Shown here: in pieces, positions 31,447 to 41,724 of the stretch
Layout of the letters: each line of letters opens with the position of its first letter
Numbering within the stretch: the first letter of the stretch is position 1
Source: Rhizobiales bacterium CCH10-E5
GTDB lineage: Bacteria; Pseudomonadota; Alphaproteobacteria; Rhizobiales; Beijerinckiaceae
Assembly (NCBI GenBank): GCA_001556125.1
Contig: LSIG01000110.1
Span: 1 to 64,000 of the forward strand
Reading direction: 5' to 3'
DNA length: 64,000 nucleotides
Made by a program: the position numbers and the translations under genes
Notes under the pieces: model-generated
Seen by the model: only the letters and a program-made list of their open reading frames with translations
Databases searched by the model: none
Told to the model about the DNA's origin: nothing

Positions 31447-32154
31447 TTACGGCGTGACATAGGTCGCGCGGCCCTCGCCGCGCAGCACCGCGGCCAGCAT
31501 GCCGGACTCCGCGATCGAGAACACGACGATGGTGAGGCCGGCATCCCGCGCCAAAGCGAAGGCGGCCGTGTCCATCACCTTGAGGTCGCGGGCGATGGCG
31601 TCCGCATGGGTCAGCGTGTCATAGCGGGTCGCGGCCGGATCCTTCTTCGGATCGGCCGAATAGACGCCATCGACCTGCGTCGCCTTGAGCAGATGGCTGC
31701 AACCGAGCTCCGCCGCGCGCAGGGCAGCCCCGGTGTCGGTGGTGAAATAGGGGTTGCCCGTGCCGCCGCCGAGCACCACGACCTTGCCGTTGGTGAGGTG
31801 ATCGAGCGCGCGCTTGCGGGCATAGCTCTCGCAGAGCGAGGGCATCGGCACCGCGGACATGGCGCGGGCCGGCGCGCCGGCGCTCTCGATCGCATGTTCG
31901 AGCGCGAGCGCGTTCATCACCGTCCCCAGCATGCCGATCGAGTCGGCGCTGGTGCGGTCGAGGCCCTTGGTCAGACCCTGGACGCCGCGGAAAAAGTTGC
32001 CGCCGCCGACGACGATGGCGATCTCGACGCCTTCGCGTGACGCATGGGCGATGTCGGCGGCGAGCGCCGTAAGGGTCGCCCCGTCGAGGCCTGACCCGGC
32101 CTGCCCGGCCAGGGCTTCTCCGGAGAGCTTTACGAGAACGCGCTGGGGCCGCAT
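31447..32154 (-). CDS. pyrH: UMP kinase
   Basis: 235-residue hexameric bacterial UMP kinase of the amino-acid-kinase fold, distinct from eukaryotic UMP/CMP kinases. It begins MRPQRVLVKLSGEALAG. The GGGNFFRG loop is near residue 50, the GTGNPYFTTDTGAALRAAE region near 135, and LKATQVDGVYSADPKKDP follows. It phosphorylates UMP for RNA, DNA and UDP-sugar precursors. A hairpin terminator separates it from tsf upstream, so it probably has its own promoter. Confidence 0.96.
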   Translation of the reverse strand: MRPQRVLVKLSGEALAGQAGSGLDGATLTALAADIAHASREGVEIAIVVGGGNFFRGVQGLTKGLDRTSADSIGMLGTVMNALALEHAIESAGAPARAMSAVPMPSLCESYARKRALDHLTNGKVVVLGGGTGNPYFTTDTGAALRAAELGCSHLLKATQVDGVYSADPKKDPAATRYDTLTHADAIARDLKVMDTAAFALARDAGLTIVVFSIAESGMLAAVLRGEGRATYVTP

Positions 32155-32268
32155 CGGATCGTCTCCGTTCTAGTCGTTGCCGGCGGTGTCGTCGCGCCGG
32201 ACGCGAGGTGCCGCTCCGCGCCGCTGCGCGGGAGGGCCCGCGATTCGCGGGCCGCACCCCTTCCTACA

Positions 32269-32297
32269 GAAAAGGCCGCGCGATGCGCGGCCTTTTC
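32269..32297 (-). terminator. Terminator between tsf and pyrH
   Basis: GAAAAGGCCGCGC pairs perfectly with GCGCGGCCTTTTC around a three-base loop. It lies 23 bp after the tsf stop on the minus strand, with the T-run of the minus transcript included in the stem. It probably ends the rpsB-tsf transcript. Confidence 0.8.
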
Positions 32298-32319
32298 ATC
32301 ATTCTTCGGAGCGGAGCGC

Positions 32320-33243
32320 TCAGCCCGTGGTGCCGCCGGCGGCAGCGACCTCGGCCGCGAAGTCCTGCTCTTCCTTCTCGATGCCCTCACCCAAAGCATA
32401 GCGGGCGAAGCCCGTCAGCTTCACCGGCGCGCCGACCTTGCCCTCGATCTCCTTGAGCACCTGAGCGACCGACTTGGAGCCGTCGTGGATATAGGTCTGC
32501 TCGAGCAGGCAATATTCCTTGGCGTAGCTCTTCAGGCCGCTCTCGGTGATCTTCTCGAGCACATGGGCCGGCTTGCCGGCGTTCTTCTCGGCCAGGATCG
32601 CCTTCTCGCGCGCCAGCACCTCGGGGTCGACCGAGGCGAGGTCGAGCGCGACCGGGTTGGTCGCCGCGACATGCATGGCGAGCTGGCGCCCGAGGGCCGC
32701 GAGTTCCTCGGCCTTGCCGGTCGATTCCAGCGCGACGATGACGCCGATCTTGCCGAGACCGTCGGCGATCGCGCCATGGACATAGGAGCCGATCACGCCG
32801 GCCGAGACCTGGAGCGGCGCGGCACGGCGCAGCGTCATGTTCTCGCCGATGGTGGCGATGGCGTTGGCGATCGCCTCCTCGACGGTGCCGCCGGTCGGAT
32901 AGGCCGCAGCCTTCAGCGTCTCGACGTCGCCGCCCTTCTCGAGCGCGACCTTGGCGATGGTGCTGGCGAGCGCCTGGAAGTCGGTGTTGCGCGCGACGAA
33001 GTCGGTCTCGGAGTTGACCTCGACGACCACGCCCTTGGTGCCCTGCACCGCAACGGCGACCAGACCTTCGGCCGCGACGCGACCGGCCTTCTTCGCGGCC
33101 TTGGACAGGCCCTTGGCACGCAGCCAGTCGATGGCGGCTTCGAGGTTGCCGTCATTGGCCGAGAGCGCGGCCTTGCAGTCCATCATGCCCGCGCCGGTCT
33201 TGTCGCGGAGTTCCTTCACCAGAGCGGCGGTGATCGCGGCCAT
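32320..33243 (-). CDS. tsf: Translation elongation factor Ts
   Basis: 307-residue nucleotide exchange factor for EF-Tu. The N-terminal UBA-like module reads [20 protein letters not shown], followed by [19 protein letters not shown], the EF-Tu contact region. The rest is the usual core with a C-terminal [19 protein letters not shown] 33243 has AAGGAAAA upstream and is preferred to an in-frame codon 72 bases earlier. It follows rpsB by 185 bp, as in most bacteria, and ends just before a hairpin terminator. Confidence 0.96.
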   Translation of the reverse strand: MAAITAALVKELRDKTGAGMMDCKAALSANDGNLEAAIDWLRAKGLSKAAKKAGRVAAEGLVAVAVQGTKGVVVEVNSETDFVARNTDFQALASTIAKVALEKGGDVETLKAAAYPTGGTVEEAIANAIATIGENMTLRRAAPLQVSAGVIGSYVHGAIADGLGKIGVIVALESTGKAEELAALGRQLAMHVAATNPVALDLASVDPEVLAREKAILAEKNAGKPAHVLEKITESGLKSYAKEYCLLEQTYIHDGSKSVAQVLKEIEGKVGAPVKLTGFARYALGEGIEKEEQDFAAEVAAAGGTTG

Positions 33244-33428
33244 TGTCGTTTTCCTTGTCTGTCGTGCGGCACCGGAGAGCGGCGGCCGCGGTGTCTGCCC
33301 GGCCGGCCCCCTCATGGGGCAACGCCGACGCCCCGTTTCCGGTCGTCGGCGCTGGCCGGCATTCGTCTCGTCTCATCAGCAGCCGGTTTGCGACGCGCCG
33401 ATGACGCGCCGCATCCGGATGGTTGGTC

Positions 33429-34439
33429 TCAGGCGTCGGCGAGTTCGCGCGCCTGGGCGACCCAGCCCTCGCGCTCGATCTTGCCACCGAGCTTCAGGTC
33501 GTGGTCGAGCTTGGTCACCTCGGCCGGCGAGGCGGCGGCGAGCTGCCAGAAGTGGAAAATGCCACCGTCGTTGAGCTTCTGCACGGCGTCCGGACCGGCG
33601 CCCGAGAGCTTGGTCAGGTCGTCCGGCGCGCCACGCGGCGCGGTCAGCAGCTCGAAGGCGACGCCCGCATCGGCGGCGGCCGGCTCGGCCAGCGCCTCCT
33701 CGACGAGCACCGGGGCCTCGGCGGCGCCGAGATCCACGCCCTGATCGCCCGAAGCGCGGGAGATGCCGTCGATCGCCGAGCGCGCGACGAGGTCGCAATA
33801 GAGCTGGATGGCGCGGCCGGCGTCGTCATTCGCCGGGACCGGGAAGGTGATGCCGTCCGGATCCGAGTTCGAGTCGATGATCGCGGCGACCGGGATGCCG
33901 AGGCGCTGGGCCTCCTTGATCGCGAGCGCTTCCTTGTTGGTGTCGATCACGAAGATCATGTCGGGCGTGCCGCCCATGTCCTTGATGCCGCCGAGCGCCT
34001 TCTCGAGCTTGTCGCGCTCGCGGGCGAGCATCAGGCGCTCCTTCTTGGTCAGGCCGCTGCCGCCGCCGGCGAGCAGCTCGTCGACCTTGCGCAGGCGCTG
34101 GATCGAGGCCGAAATCGTCTTCCAGTTGGTCAGCATGCCGCCGAGCCAGCGGGAGTTGACATAGTACTGGGCCGAGCGCTTCGCCGCATCGGCGATGGCA
34201 TCCTGCGCCTGGCGCTTCGTGCCGACGAAGAGCACGCGGCCGCCGCGGGCGACGGTGTCAGAGACCGCCTGCAGCGCGCGGGCCAGCATCGGCACCGACT
34301 GCGACAGGTCGAGAATGTGGATGTTGTTGCGCGTGCCGAAGATGTAGGGCGACATCTTCGGGTTCCAGCGATGAGCTTGGTGGCCGAAATGGGCACCGGC
34401 CTCGAGGAGCTGGCGCATGGAAAAATCAGGCAGAGCCAT
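33429..34439 (-). CDS. rpsB: 30S ribosomal protein S2 with C-terminal HhH-like extension
   Basis: 336-residue ribosomal protein S2. Residues 1 to about 235 are the normal S2 fold, with [36 protein letters not shown], and [19 protein letters not shown]. The protein is some 90 residues longer than E. coli S2 (241). An acidic Ala/Glu linker (about 240-262) leads into a C-terminal domain: [19 protein letters not shown], then GIFHFWQLA and [11 protein letters not shown]. This resembles the helix-hairpin-helix modules found in other extended alphaproteobacterial proteins. Such extended S2 proteins appear to be typical of this group. It heads the rpsB-tsf unit. Confidence 0.95.
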   Translation of the reverse strand: MALPDFSMRQLLEAGAHFGHQAHRWNPKMSPYIFGTRNNIHILDLSQSVPMLARALQAVSDTVARGGRVLFVGTKRQAQDAIADAAKRSAQYYVNSRWLGGMLTNWKTISASIQRLRKVDELLAGGGSGLTKKERLMLARERDKLEKALGGIKDMGGTPDMIFVIDTNKEALAIKEAQRLGIPVAAIIDSNSDPDGITFPVPANDDAGRAIQLYCDLVARSAIDGISRASGDQGVDLGAAEAPVLVEEALAEPAAADAGVAFELLTAPRGAPDDLTKLSGAGPDAVQKLNDGGIFHFWQLAAASPAEVTKLDHDLKLGGKIEREGWVAQARELADA

Positions 34440-34600
34440 GGTGTCGATCGTCCTTCCGGTTGAGCCTCTGGGGTGCGAATGAACAGGGCATGAGCTGCCG
34501 CGTCACCGGAACGCCTCGAGAACGAGGCGATGCTCCCCATGTGGGATGGGCTGCGCCATACAGGGGAAGCGCCGCGAATGCAAGGCGCCCGCGCCGGCAA
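34440..34600 (-). promoter_or_regulatory. rpsB 5' leader with stem-loops
   Basis: Leader of rpsB, read on the minus strand. It contains a perfect 7-bp stem with a four-base loop at 34512-34529 (CGCCTCG/CGAGGCG) and a longer imperfect pairing between CTCCCCAT near 34531 and AGGGGAAGC near 34562. Bacterial S2 commonly represses its own mRNA through the leader, so these structures could be the target; that is inference. GGAAGGA lies before the rpsB ATG. Confidence 0.35.
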
Positions 34601-34699
34601 ATGCGGTCGCCTTCTGCGAGAGGTCGGCAGCGACGAAAGACGCAAGACCATTCGCAAGCCTTCCGCTAGAGAAGGCGAAGCCCGACCGGACAGCCGCCT

Positions 34700-35866
34700 G
34701 TGCCTCTCGACCTGCGAACGATCTATGCGGTGGCCGCCGCCACCTCGATCATCCTCGGCCTGCTCCAGCTCGGTGCCTTCGCGACCGGGCGTTTCGGCCG
34801 CTGGCCGCTCTGGTGGGGGCTCAGCAGCCTTCTGATCGGCACGGGCGTCGTGCTCGTCGTTCTGCGCGGGACGCTGCCGGACGAGGTCACGATGGCGCTG
34901 GCGAACACGCTGGCCTGGGCGGGCTATCTGCTCGTCCTCGTCAGCGTGCGCAGTTTCGCAGGCCTGCATACCAGGCTCTCGCATTATCTCATCGGCGTGA
35001 TCGCGCCGATGATCCTGCTGGTGGCGTGGATGGAGCCGGGCGGCTTCCCCAAGCGTGCGGCGCTGGTGGCTCTGCTCTGGGCCTGCTGCGATGGTGCCGT
35101 CGCCCGCGAGGGCTACCGCCTCGCGACCCGTAGTGGGCTGCGCTCGGCCTGGATCCTGGTCGCGCTTTACCTGCCGACGAGCCTGCTCTTCCTCACCCGC
35201 GCCCTGCTGGCCTGGCACGGCCATTTCGGCGAGGAACTCTTCCCGCCCGATCCGGTGCCGCTGCACTGGACGGCCGTGGCCGGATCCGCGATCGTCCTGG
35301 CCCGCGGCAACGCATTGTTGCTGCTGTCGGCCGAACGCAGCGAGAGACAGCTTGCGGCGCTCGCCCAGCACGACCCGCTGACGGGAGCCAAGAACCGCAG
35401 CGGGCTCGAACAGGCCGTCACCGCCCTCGCCCGCGATGGCGACCACCCGCGGCGTGCAGCACTGCTGCTGGTCGACATCGATCACTTCAAGACGCTGAAC
35501 GACACTCATGGCCACGCGGCCGGCGATGAGATCCTGAGACTGTTCGCCGATGTCGCCCGGAGCCAGCTGCGCGAGGGCGACGTGGTGGCGCGCCATGGCG
35601 GCGATGAGTTCGTGGTGATGCTGCCGGGGCTGGGACTGGATGAGGGCATGCGCGTCGCAGAAAGACTGCGGCTGGCCTTTGCCACCGCTCTCACCGCGCG
35701 TCCCGGCCTGCCATGCACATCGACACTCAGCATCGGCGTCACGGAAGGTGACACAGCCTCGCTGCCATTCGACCGGATGCTCGCAGACGCCGACAGCGCG
35801 CTCTACCGCTCCAAGCGCCTCGGCCGAGACCGCGTGCAGGGGCGGCAGGAGGAGCGCGCGAGCTGA
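34700..35866 (+). CDS. Membrane-bound diguanylate cyclase (GGDEF)
   Basis: 388-residue protein. Residues 1 to about 205 hold six or so hydrophobic segments with no recognisable ligand domain. The C-terminal GGDEF domain (about 220-380) is complete: DPLTGAKNRSGLEQAV, LLLVDIDHFKTLNDTHGHAAG with the metal Asp, then RHGGDEFVVMLPG. An intact inhibitory site RxxD (REGD) sits five residues before GGDEF, so it should be an active, product-inhibited cyclase that makes c-di-GMP. No EAL domain is present. The start is GTG 34700. It is divergent from rpsB and convergent with dnaE, 21 bp apart. Confidence 0.92.
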   Translation: MPLDLRTIYAVAAATSIILGLLQLGAFATGRFGRWPLWWGLSSLLIGTGVVLVVLRGTLPDEVTMALANTLAWAGYLLVLVSVRSFAGLHTRLSHYLIGVIAPMILLVAWMEPGGFPKRAALVALLWACCDGAVAREGYRLATRSGLRSAWILVALYLPTSLLFLTRALLAWHGHFGEELFPPDPVPLHWTAVAGSAIVLARGNALLLLSAERSERQLAALAQHDPLTGAKNRSGLEQAVTALARDGDHPRRAALLLVDIDHFKTLNDTHGHAAGDEILRLFADVARSQLREGDVVARHGGDEFVVMLPGLGLDEGMRVAERLRLAFATALTARPGLPCTSTLSIGVTEGDTASLPFDRMLADADSALYRSKRLGRDRVQGRQEERAS

Positions 35867-35887
35867 GCCGGCGCCGCCCTCGCCCTT

Positions 35888-38800
35888 TCACCGGAGCTCG
35901 ACGCTGACCACACCCGGCGCCGCCCTCACCGCGTTGGCGATCTGCTGGTTGACCGGGTAGCGGCCGGGCAGCTCGATCTCGACCTCCTGGGCGCCGTCAT
36001 TCAGGATCATCACCAGCGCGATCTTGCCGTCGGCCTTGATGCCGTCGCTGCGCGGGCGGACGCGTTCGGCGATCGAGGCGAGCGCCTTGTCGTCGCGCAG
36101 ATAGACCAGCAGGTCCTGCTTCTGCCGGGCGGCGAGTTCGTCGAGCACCTCGACATCCTCGATGCGCGGGCGGACATCCTCGCCGTCGAGCACGGCCGAG
36201 AGGCGCAGGACCAGCGCCCGGCCCGGCTCCAGCAGGTCGCGGTAGCGCTGCAGTGCTTCCGAGAACAGGATCGCCTCGAACTGGCCGCTTGGATCGGACA
36301 GGTTGACGATGCCCATCTTGGAGCCGGATTTGGTGCGACGCTCGGAGCGGTCGATCACCGAGACCGCGACCTTGGCGACGCCGGTGCCGTTGGCGCGCAC
36401 GGTCTGGGCAAAATCGGCGAAGCGCTGGACGCGCAGCCGCTTCAAGACATGCTCATAGTCGTCCAGCGGGTGACCCGACAGGAAGAAGCCGACCGCATCG
36501 TGCTCGCGCTTCAGACGCTCGGCCGGCGCCCAGGGCTCGACCGGCGGAATCCGGAAGGCTTCCTGGACCGTGCCACCGCCAAAGAGCTCGGACTGGCCGC
36601 CGAGCGCAGCCTCCCGCGTGCGGTTCGAGAGCGCCAGCATGCCGTCGATCGCCGCCATGGCGCGGGCGCGCTCGGGCTCGAGCGCGTCGAGCGCGCCGGC
36701 CGCGATCAGCGCCTCGATGGTGCGGCGGTTGACGAGCTTGGTGTCGATGCGACGGGCAAAATCCGCGAGGTCGCGGAAGGGGCCGCCCGCGGCGCGCGCG
36801 GCGACGACCGACTCGACCGCGGCCCGGCCGACGCCCTTGATGGCGCCGAGCGCGTAGTGGATCGCGCCCTCATGCACGTCGAACTCGACGCCGGAGCGGT
36901 TGATCGCCGGCGGCAGCACCTTGATCCCAAGCCGTTCGGCATCGCGCCGGAATTCGGAGAGCTTGTCTGTATTGCCCATGTCGAGCGTCATGGACGCGGC
37001 GAGGAACTCGACCGGGTAATTCGCCTTGAGATAGGCGGTCTGGAAGGCAACGACCGCATAGGCCGCCGCATGGCTCTTGTTGAAGCCGTAGTCGGCGAAT
37101 TTCGCCAACAGATCGAAGATTTCGGAGGCCGTATCCTTGCTGATGCCGTTGGCGATCGCGCCCTTCACGAAGCGGTCGCGCTGGGCGTCCATCTCCGCCT
37201 TGATCTTCTTGCCCATGGCGCGGCGCAGCAGGTCGGCTTCGCCGAGCGAATAGCCCGAGAGCGCCTGCGCGACCTGCATCACCTGCTCCTGATAGACGAT
37301 GATGCCATGCGTCTCGGAGAGATAGGGAGCCATGCCGGGATGCAGATAGGTCGGCTCCTCCAGACCGAGCTTGCGGCGGCAATAGGTCGGGATGTTGTCC
37401 ATCGGGCCCGGTCGGTAGAGCGCGACCAGCGCGATGAGATCCTCGATGCGGTCCGCCTTCATCTCGACGAGGGCCTTGCGCATGCCCGCCGATTCCACCT
37501 GGAACACGCCGACCGTCTCGCCGCGCGCCAGCATGGCGTAGGTCGGCGGATCGTTAAAGGGCAGGCTCGCGAGGTCGATCTCGATACCTCGCTGGGCAAT
37601 GAGCTTCACGGCGGTCGTCAGGGTCGTCAGCGTCTTGAGGCCGAGAAAGTCGAACTTCACCAGCCCGGCCTGCTCGACCCATTTCATGTTGAACTGGGTG
37701 ACGCGCATGCCCGTGCGCGGATCGACCGAAAGCGCCACGAGCTGTTCGAGCGGGCGGTCGCCGATGACGACACCGGCGGCGTGGGTGGAAGCGTGGCGGT
37801 GCAGCCCCTCGAGCTTCTGGCCGATCTCGAGCAGGCGGGCGACGATCGGCTCCTCCTGCGCCGCCTGCTGGAGCTTGGGCTCGCCCTCGATGGCGTCCTT
37901 CAGCGAGATCGGCTTGGCCGGGTTCTGCGGGACGAGCTTGGTCAGCCGATCGACCTGGCCATAGGGCATTTCCAGCACGCGGCCGACGTCGCGCAGCACG
38001 CCACGGGCGAGCAGCGTGCCGAAGGTGATGATCTGGGCGACGCGCTCCTCGCCATAGCGATGCTTGACGTAGTCGATCACCTCTTCGCGCCGGTTCTGGC
38101 AGAAGTCGATGTCGAAGTCCGGCATCGAGACGCGGTCGGGGTTGAGGAAGCGCTCGAACAGCAGGCCGAAGCGCAGCGGATCGACGTCGGTGATCGTCAG
38201 CGCATAGGCGACGAGCGAACCCGCGCCGGAGCCGCGGCCGGGTCCGACGGGGATGTCGTGATCCTTGGCCCATTTGATGAAGTCCGAGACGATCAGGAAG
38301 TAGCCCGGGAATTTCATCCGGGTGATGATCGACAGCTCGAAATCGAGCCGCTTCTCGTAATCCTCGACGCTGTAGCCCTCGGCCGGACCGTGCTTGGCGA
38401 GGCGGGCGGCCAGACCCGCCTTGGCCTGGAGTTCCAGCTCCTCCGCTTCGTCGCGCCCCTCTTCGCCGAAGCGCGGCAGGATGGGTTTGCGCAGGCCGAC
38501 GCGCCAGGTGCAGCGCATCGCAATCTCGACGGTGGCGGCGAGCGCCTCCGGCAGATCGGCGAAGCGGCGCTTCATCTCGGCGCGGCTGGTGAAATAGTGC
38601 TCGGGCGTGACGCGGCGGCGCTCGCCATCCGAGACCAGGCGCCCGGCGGCCACCGCCAGCAGCGCGTCATGGGCGTCGTAATCGGCGGGCTTCGCGAAGA
38701 AGGGTTCGTTGGTCGCGACGATCGGCAGGTCAGAATCATAGGCGAGCTGGAGCAGATGCGCCTCGATCGCCGCATCGCCCTCGCCCCCGTGCCGCTGGAT

Positions 38801-39367
38801 CTCGACATACAGCCGGTCGCCGAAGATGCGCGCCAGCGTCGCGAGCCGCGTCCGGGCCTGAGGCAGCTGGTTGTTGCGCAGCGCGAGGTCGATCGGCCCC
38901 CCGCGTCCGCCGGTCAGAGCGATCAGCCCCTCGTGATGGGCGGCGAGCGCGTCGAAATTGGAGACCGGCTGGCCGCTGCCGCCGCTGGCGAGCGCGGCCT
39001 GGGTCACCAGCTTCATCAGATTGCCGTAGCCGGCCTCGTTCATCGCCAGCAGCACGATGTGGGGCGGGACCTGCGGCAGCGCCCTGCCCCGGCCGGATTC
39101 GGTCTCGTCGCCGCAATCGAGCGAGAGCTGGACGCCCGCGATCGGCTGCACGCCAACGCCGGTCATCTTCTCGGCGAATTCGAGCGCGCCGAACAGGTTG
39201 TTGGTGTCGGTCAGTGCCAGAGCCGGCTGGCCGTCCGCCGCCGCCATCTTGGCCAGCGTCCCGACCATCAGGGCGCCTTCGAGCAGCGAATAGCTCGAAT
39301 GGACATGGAGATGGACGAAGCCGACCTCGGAGAGAACGCGGCTGTCGTCGGGTTCGCGTGCCATCAT
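35888..39367 (-). CDS. dnaE: DNA polymerase III alpha subunit
   Basis: 1159-residue replicative C-family polymerase. The N-terminal PHP domain starts FVHLHVHSSYSLLEGAL. The polymerase active site includes PGRGSGAGSLVAYAL and the metal-binding MPDFDIDFCQNRREEV near residue 415. HhH/OB regions follow, with FADYGFNKSHAAAYAVVAFQ. Length matches DnaE1 rather than the error-prone DnaE2/ImuC, which is shorter and usually clustered with imuA and imuB. GCAGGCGG lies before the ATG. The gene is 104 bp downstream of a tiny SOS-box-controlled gene, with no strong terminator between. Confidence 0.97.
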   Translation of the reverse strand: MMAREPDDSRVLSEVGFVHLHVHSSYSLLEGALMVGTLAKMAAADGQPALALTDTNNLFGALEFAEKMTGVGVQPIAGVQLSLDCGDETESGRGRALPQVPPHIVLLAMNEAGYGNLMKLVTQAALASGGSGQPVSNFDALAAHHEGLIALTGGRGGPIDLALRNNQLPQARTRLATLARIFGDRLYVEIQRHGGEGDAAIEAHLLQLAYDSDLPIVATNEPFFAKPADYDAHDALLAVAAGRLVSDGERRRVTPEHYFTSRAEMKRRFADLPEALAATVEIAMRCTWRVGLRKPILPRFGEEGRDEAEELELQAKAGLAARLAKHGPAEGYSVEDYEKRLDFELSIITRMKFPGYFLIVSDFIKWAKDHDIPVGPGRGSGAGSLVAYALTITDVDPLRFGLLFERFLNPDRVSMPDFDIDFCQNRREEVIDYVKHRYGEERVAQIITFGTLLARGVLRDVGRVLEMPYGQVDRLTKLVPQNPAKPISLKDAIEGEPKLQQAAQEEPIVARLLEIGQKLEGLHRHASTHAAGVVIGDRPLEQLVALSVDPRTGMRVTQFNMKWVEQAGLVKFDFLGLKTLTTLTTAVKLIAQRGIEIDLASLPFNDPPTYAMLARGETVGVFQVESAGMRKALVEMKADRIEDLIALVALYRPGPMDNIPTYCRRKLGLEEPTYLHPGMAPYLSETHGIIVYQEQVMQVAQALSGYSLGEADLLRRAMGKKIKAEMDAQRDRFVKGAIANGISKDTASEIFDLLAKFADYGFNKSHAAAYAVVAFQTAYLKANYPVEFLAASMTLDMGNTDKLSEFRRDAERLGIKVLPPAINRSGVEFDVHEGAIHYALGAIKGVGRAAVESVVAARAAGGPFRDLADFARRIDTKLVNRRTIEALIAAGALDALEPERARAMAAIDGMLALSNRTREAALGGQSELFGGGTVQEAFRIPPVEPWAPAERLKREHDAVGFFLSGHPLDDYEHVLKRLRVQRFADFAQTVRANGTGVAKVAVSVIDRSERRTKSGSKMGIVNLSDPSGQFEAILFSEALQRYRDLLEPGRALVLRLSAVLDGEDVRPRIEDVEVLDELAARQKQDLLVYLRDDKALASIAERVRPRSDGIKADGKIALVMILNDGAQEVEIELPGRYPVNQQIANAVRAAPGVVSVELR

Positions 39368-39471
39368 CCGCCTGCAGGGTTGCCGCGGGCGACTCGCGGG
39401 CCGCCCTCTGCGCCTTTATGCGGCCCCGCCCGGAGCGGCGCCATGGCGCCGATGGTCGCCCTTGTGGATCG

Positions 39472-39582
39472 TCAGATGCCGGGGGCGCAGAACAGCGCCG
39501 CCCAGACCCAGACCATGCCGAGGAACAGCCCGAGCGATGCGATCTCGGCGATACCGGCGACGACTTTCCGCGCGACGATCAT
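39472..39582 (-). CDS. 36-residue single-span membrane peptide, predicted LexA-regulated
   Basis: Small gene encoding MIVARKVVAGIAEIASLG followed by the hydrophobic stretch LFLGMVWVWAALF and ending CAPGI: a short basic N-terminus and one transmembrane helix. GAGGG lies seven bases before the ATG. A perfect SOS box (39618-39632) sits exactly between a -35 TTGACG and a -10 TAAAAC on the minus strand, giving a predicted leader of about 22 nt. Caulobacter SidA shows that SOS-induced small membrane proteins can block division in alphaproteobacteria; a comparable role here is inference from size, topology and control, not homology. It lies between lolD and dnaE. An in-frame upstream ATG at 39675 precedes the promoter and is rejected. 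Confidence 0.7.
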   Translation of the reverse strand: MIVARKVVAGIAEIASLGLFLGMVWVWAALFCAPGI

Positions 39583-39611
39583 GGTCCAGCCCTCATGTTT
39601 ACGATATGTCC

Positions 39612-39639
39612 GTTTTAGTTCCTTATTTGTTCTCGTCAA
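39612..39639 (-). promoter_or_regulatory. LexA-controlled promoter (SOS box within -35/-10 spacer)
   Basis: On the minus strand TTGACG (39639-39634) and TAAAAC (39617-39612) are 16 bp apart. The spacer contains GAACAAATAAGGAAC (39632-39618), a perfect GAAC-N7-GAAC SOS box of the alphaproteobacterial type, like the one before lexA. LexA bound here would cover the promoter completely. Confidence 0.8.
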
Positions 39640-39720
39640 TATCCATGCGTCATCTGCAGAACGGACACGCTTCAAACGGTTAACGAAACCTGAATCGTCG
39701 CTACGGTGAAGCGTTTGCCG

Positions 39721-40419
<699 letters not shown>

Positions 40420-40425
40420 GCGCCT

Positions 40426-41724
40426 TCAGCCCATCCTGAGCGCCTGGACAGGGTCGAGCCGCGCCGCCTTCCAGGCCGGATAGAGGGTCGCCAGCAGCGA
40501 CAGCACGAGCGCCATCACGACGACGCTGGTGACCTCGCCCCAGTCGATCACGGATGGAATGTCGCTCAGGAAGCGCACCGTCGGGTCCCAGAGATTGGCC
40601 CCGGTGACCCAGTTCAGCGCGGCCATGATCGACTTGATGTTCTTGGCGAAGACGATCCCGAGGGCGAGGCCCGCTATCGTACCGATGACGCCGATCGCCG
40701 CCCCCGTGATCAGGAAGACGCGCATCACCGTGCCGCTGGTGGCGCCCATGGTGCGCATGATGGCGATGTCGGCGGTCTTGTCCTTCACCAGCATGATCAG
40801 GCCGGAGACGATGTTCAGTGCCGCGACCAGCACGATCAGCGTGAGGATGATGAACATCACGTTCCGCTCGACCTCGAGCGCGTTGAAGAAGCTGCGGTTG
40901 CGCTGGCGCCAGTCGGAGAGGACGAGCGGGCGCGGCGCATCCGCCTCGATGGCGTCGCGCACCACCTGGGTGCGGTCCGGATTGTCGACGAAGATCTCTA
41001 TGACGTTCACGTCGCCGTCGCGATTGAAATAGGCCTGCGCCTCGCCGAGCGGCATGAAAACGAAGGAGGCGTCGAACTCGGTCATGCCGATCTCGAAGAC
41101 CGCCTGGATCGGATAGGCCTTGATGCGCGGCGCGGTGCCGAAGGGCGTCGAAGCCCCCTTCGGGGAGATGATGTTGATGGAATCGCCGACCTGCAGCCCG
41201 AGCGAATCCGCCAGCCGCTTGCCGACGGCAACGCCGCCGGCGGTGTCGAAGCCGTCGAGCGTACCGCGCCGGACATTGCCCCCGATGAAGGGAATGGCCT
41301 TGATGTCGGCCTCGCGGATGCCGCGAACGAGCACGCCGCCATTGCCCGTCTGTGACGAGGCGAGCGCCTGCCCCTCCACCAGCGGGATCGCCATCTTGAT
41401 GCCGGGAATCGAGCGCAGCCGCTGCGACACGACGTCGTAATCGTCGAGCGGGCGATCGATCGGCGTCGCGAAGATGTGGCCGTTCACGCCGACGATCTTC
41501 TCGAGCAGTTCTTTCCGGAAGCCGTTCATCACCGACATCACGATGATCAGCGTCGCGACGCCGAGCAGGATCCCAAGGAAGGAAAAACCGGCGATGACGG
41601 AGACGAAGCCCTCACGCCGCCGCGTGCGCAGATAGCGCCCGGCGAGGAGCCATTCGAAGCCGGCGAAGGGTCGTGTGCCGCTCGGTGCCTCGCCCTGACG
41701 GTCGGTTTCTGTGGCGACGCTCAC
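40426..41724 (-). CDS. lolC: Lipoprotein-releasing system transmembrane protein LolC/LolE
   Basis: 432-residue inner-membrane permease with one N-terminal helix (around residue 45-70, [20 protein letters not shown]), a large periplasmic domain (about 75-270), and three C-terminal helices with the FtsX-type fold. It begins with the conserved [21 protein letters not shown] single LolC/E-type gene is present, which suggests a homodimer of the LolF kind, in contrast to E. coli LolC plus LolE; a second copy outside the window is possible. The start is GTG, overlapping the proS stop by 4 bp. Confidence 0.93.
   Translation of the reverse strand: MSVATETDRQGEAPSGTRPFAGFEWLLAGRYLRTRRREGFVSVIAGFSFLGILLGVATLIIVMSVMNGFRKELLEKIVGVNGHIFATPIDRPLDDYDVVSQRLRSIPGIKMAIPLVEGQALASSQTGNGGVLVRGIREADIKAIPFIGGNVRRGTLDGFDTAGGVAVGKRLADSLGLQVGDSINIISPKGASTPFGTAPRIKAYPIQAVFEIGMTEFDASFVFMPLGEAQAYFNRDGDVNVIEIFVDNPDRTQVVRDAIEADAPRPLVLSDWRQRNRSFFNALEVERNVMFIILTLIVLVAALNIVSGLIMLVKDKTADIAIMRTMGATSGTVMRVFLITGAAIGVIGTIAGLALGIVFAKNIKSIMAALNWVTGANLWDPTVRFLSDIPSVIDWGEVTSVVVMALVLSLLATLYPAWKAARLDPVQALRMG

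Noticed and set aside
34509..34523. GAACGCCTCGAGAAC, a third GAAC-N7-GAAC match between rpsB and the diguanylate cyclase
   Set aside because: The spacer is GC-rich, the match overlaps a perfect stem-loop that explains most of its bases, and no promoter hexamers flank it. About two such matches are expected by chance in 64 kb. LexA control of rpsB or the cyclase is not claimed.
36449..39709. Very long plus-strand open frame (over 1000 codons) across dnaE
   Set aside because: It is antisense to dnaE and arises from GC-rich third positions. Its translation is rich in Arg, Ala, Asp and Gly without any domain, while the minus strand encodes a complete polymerase.
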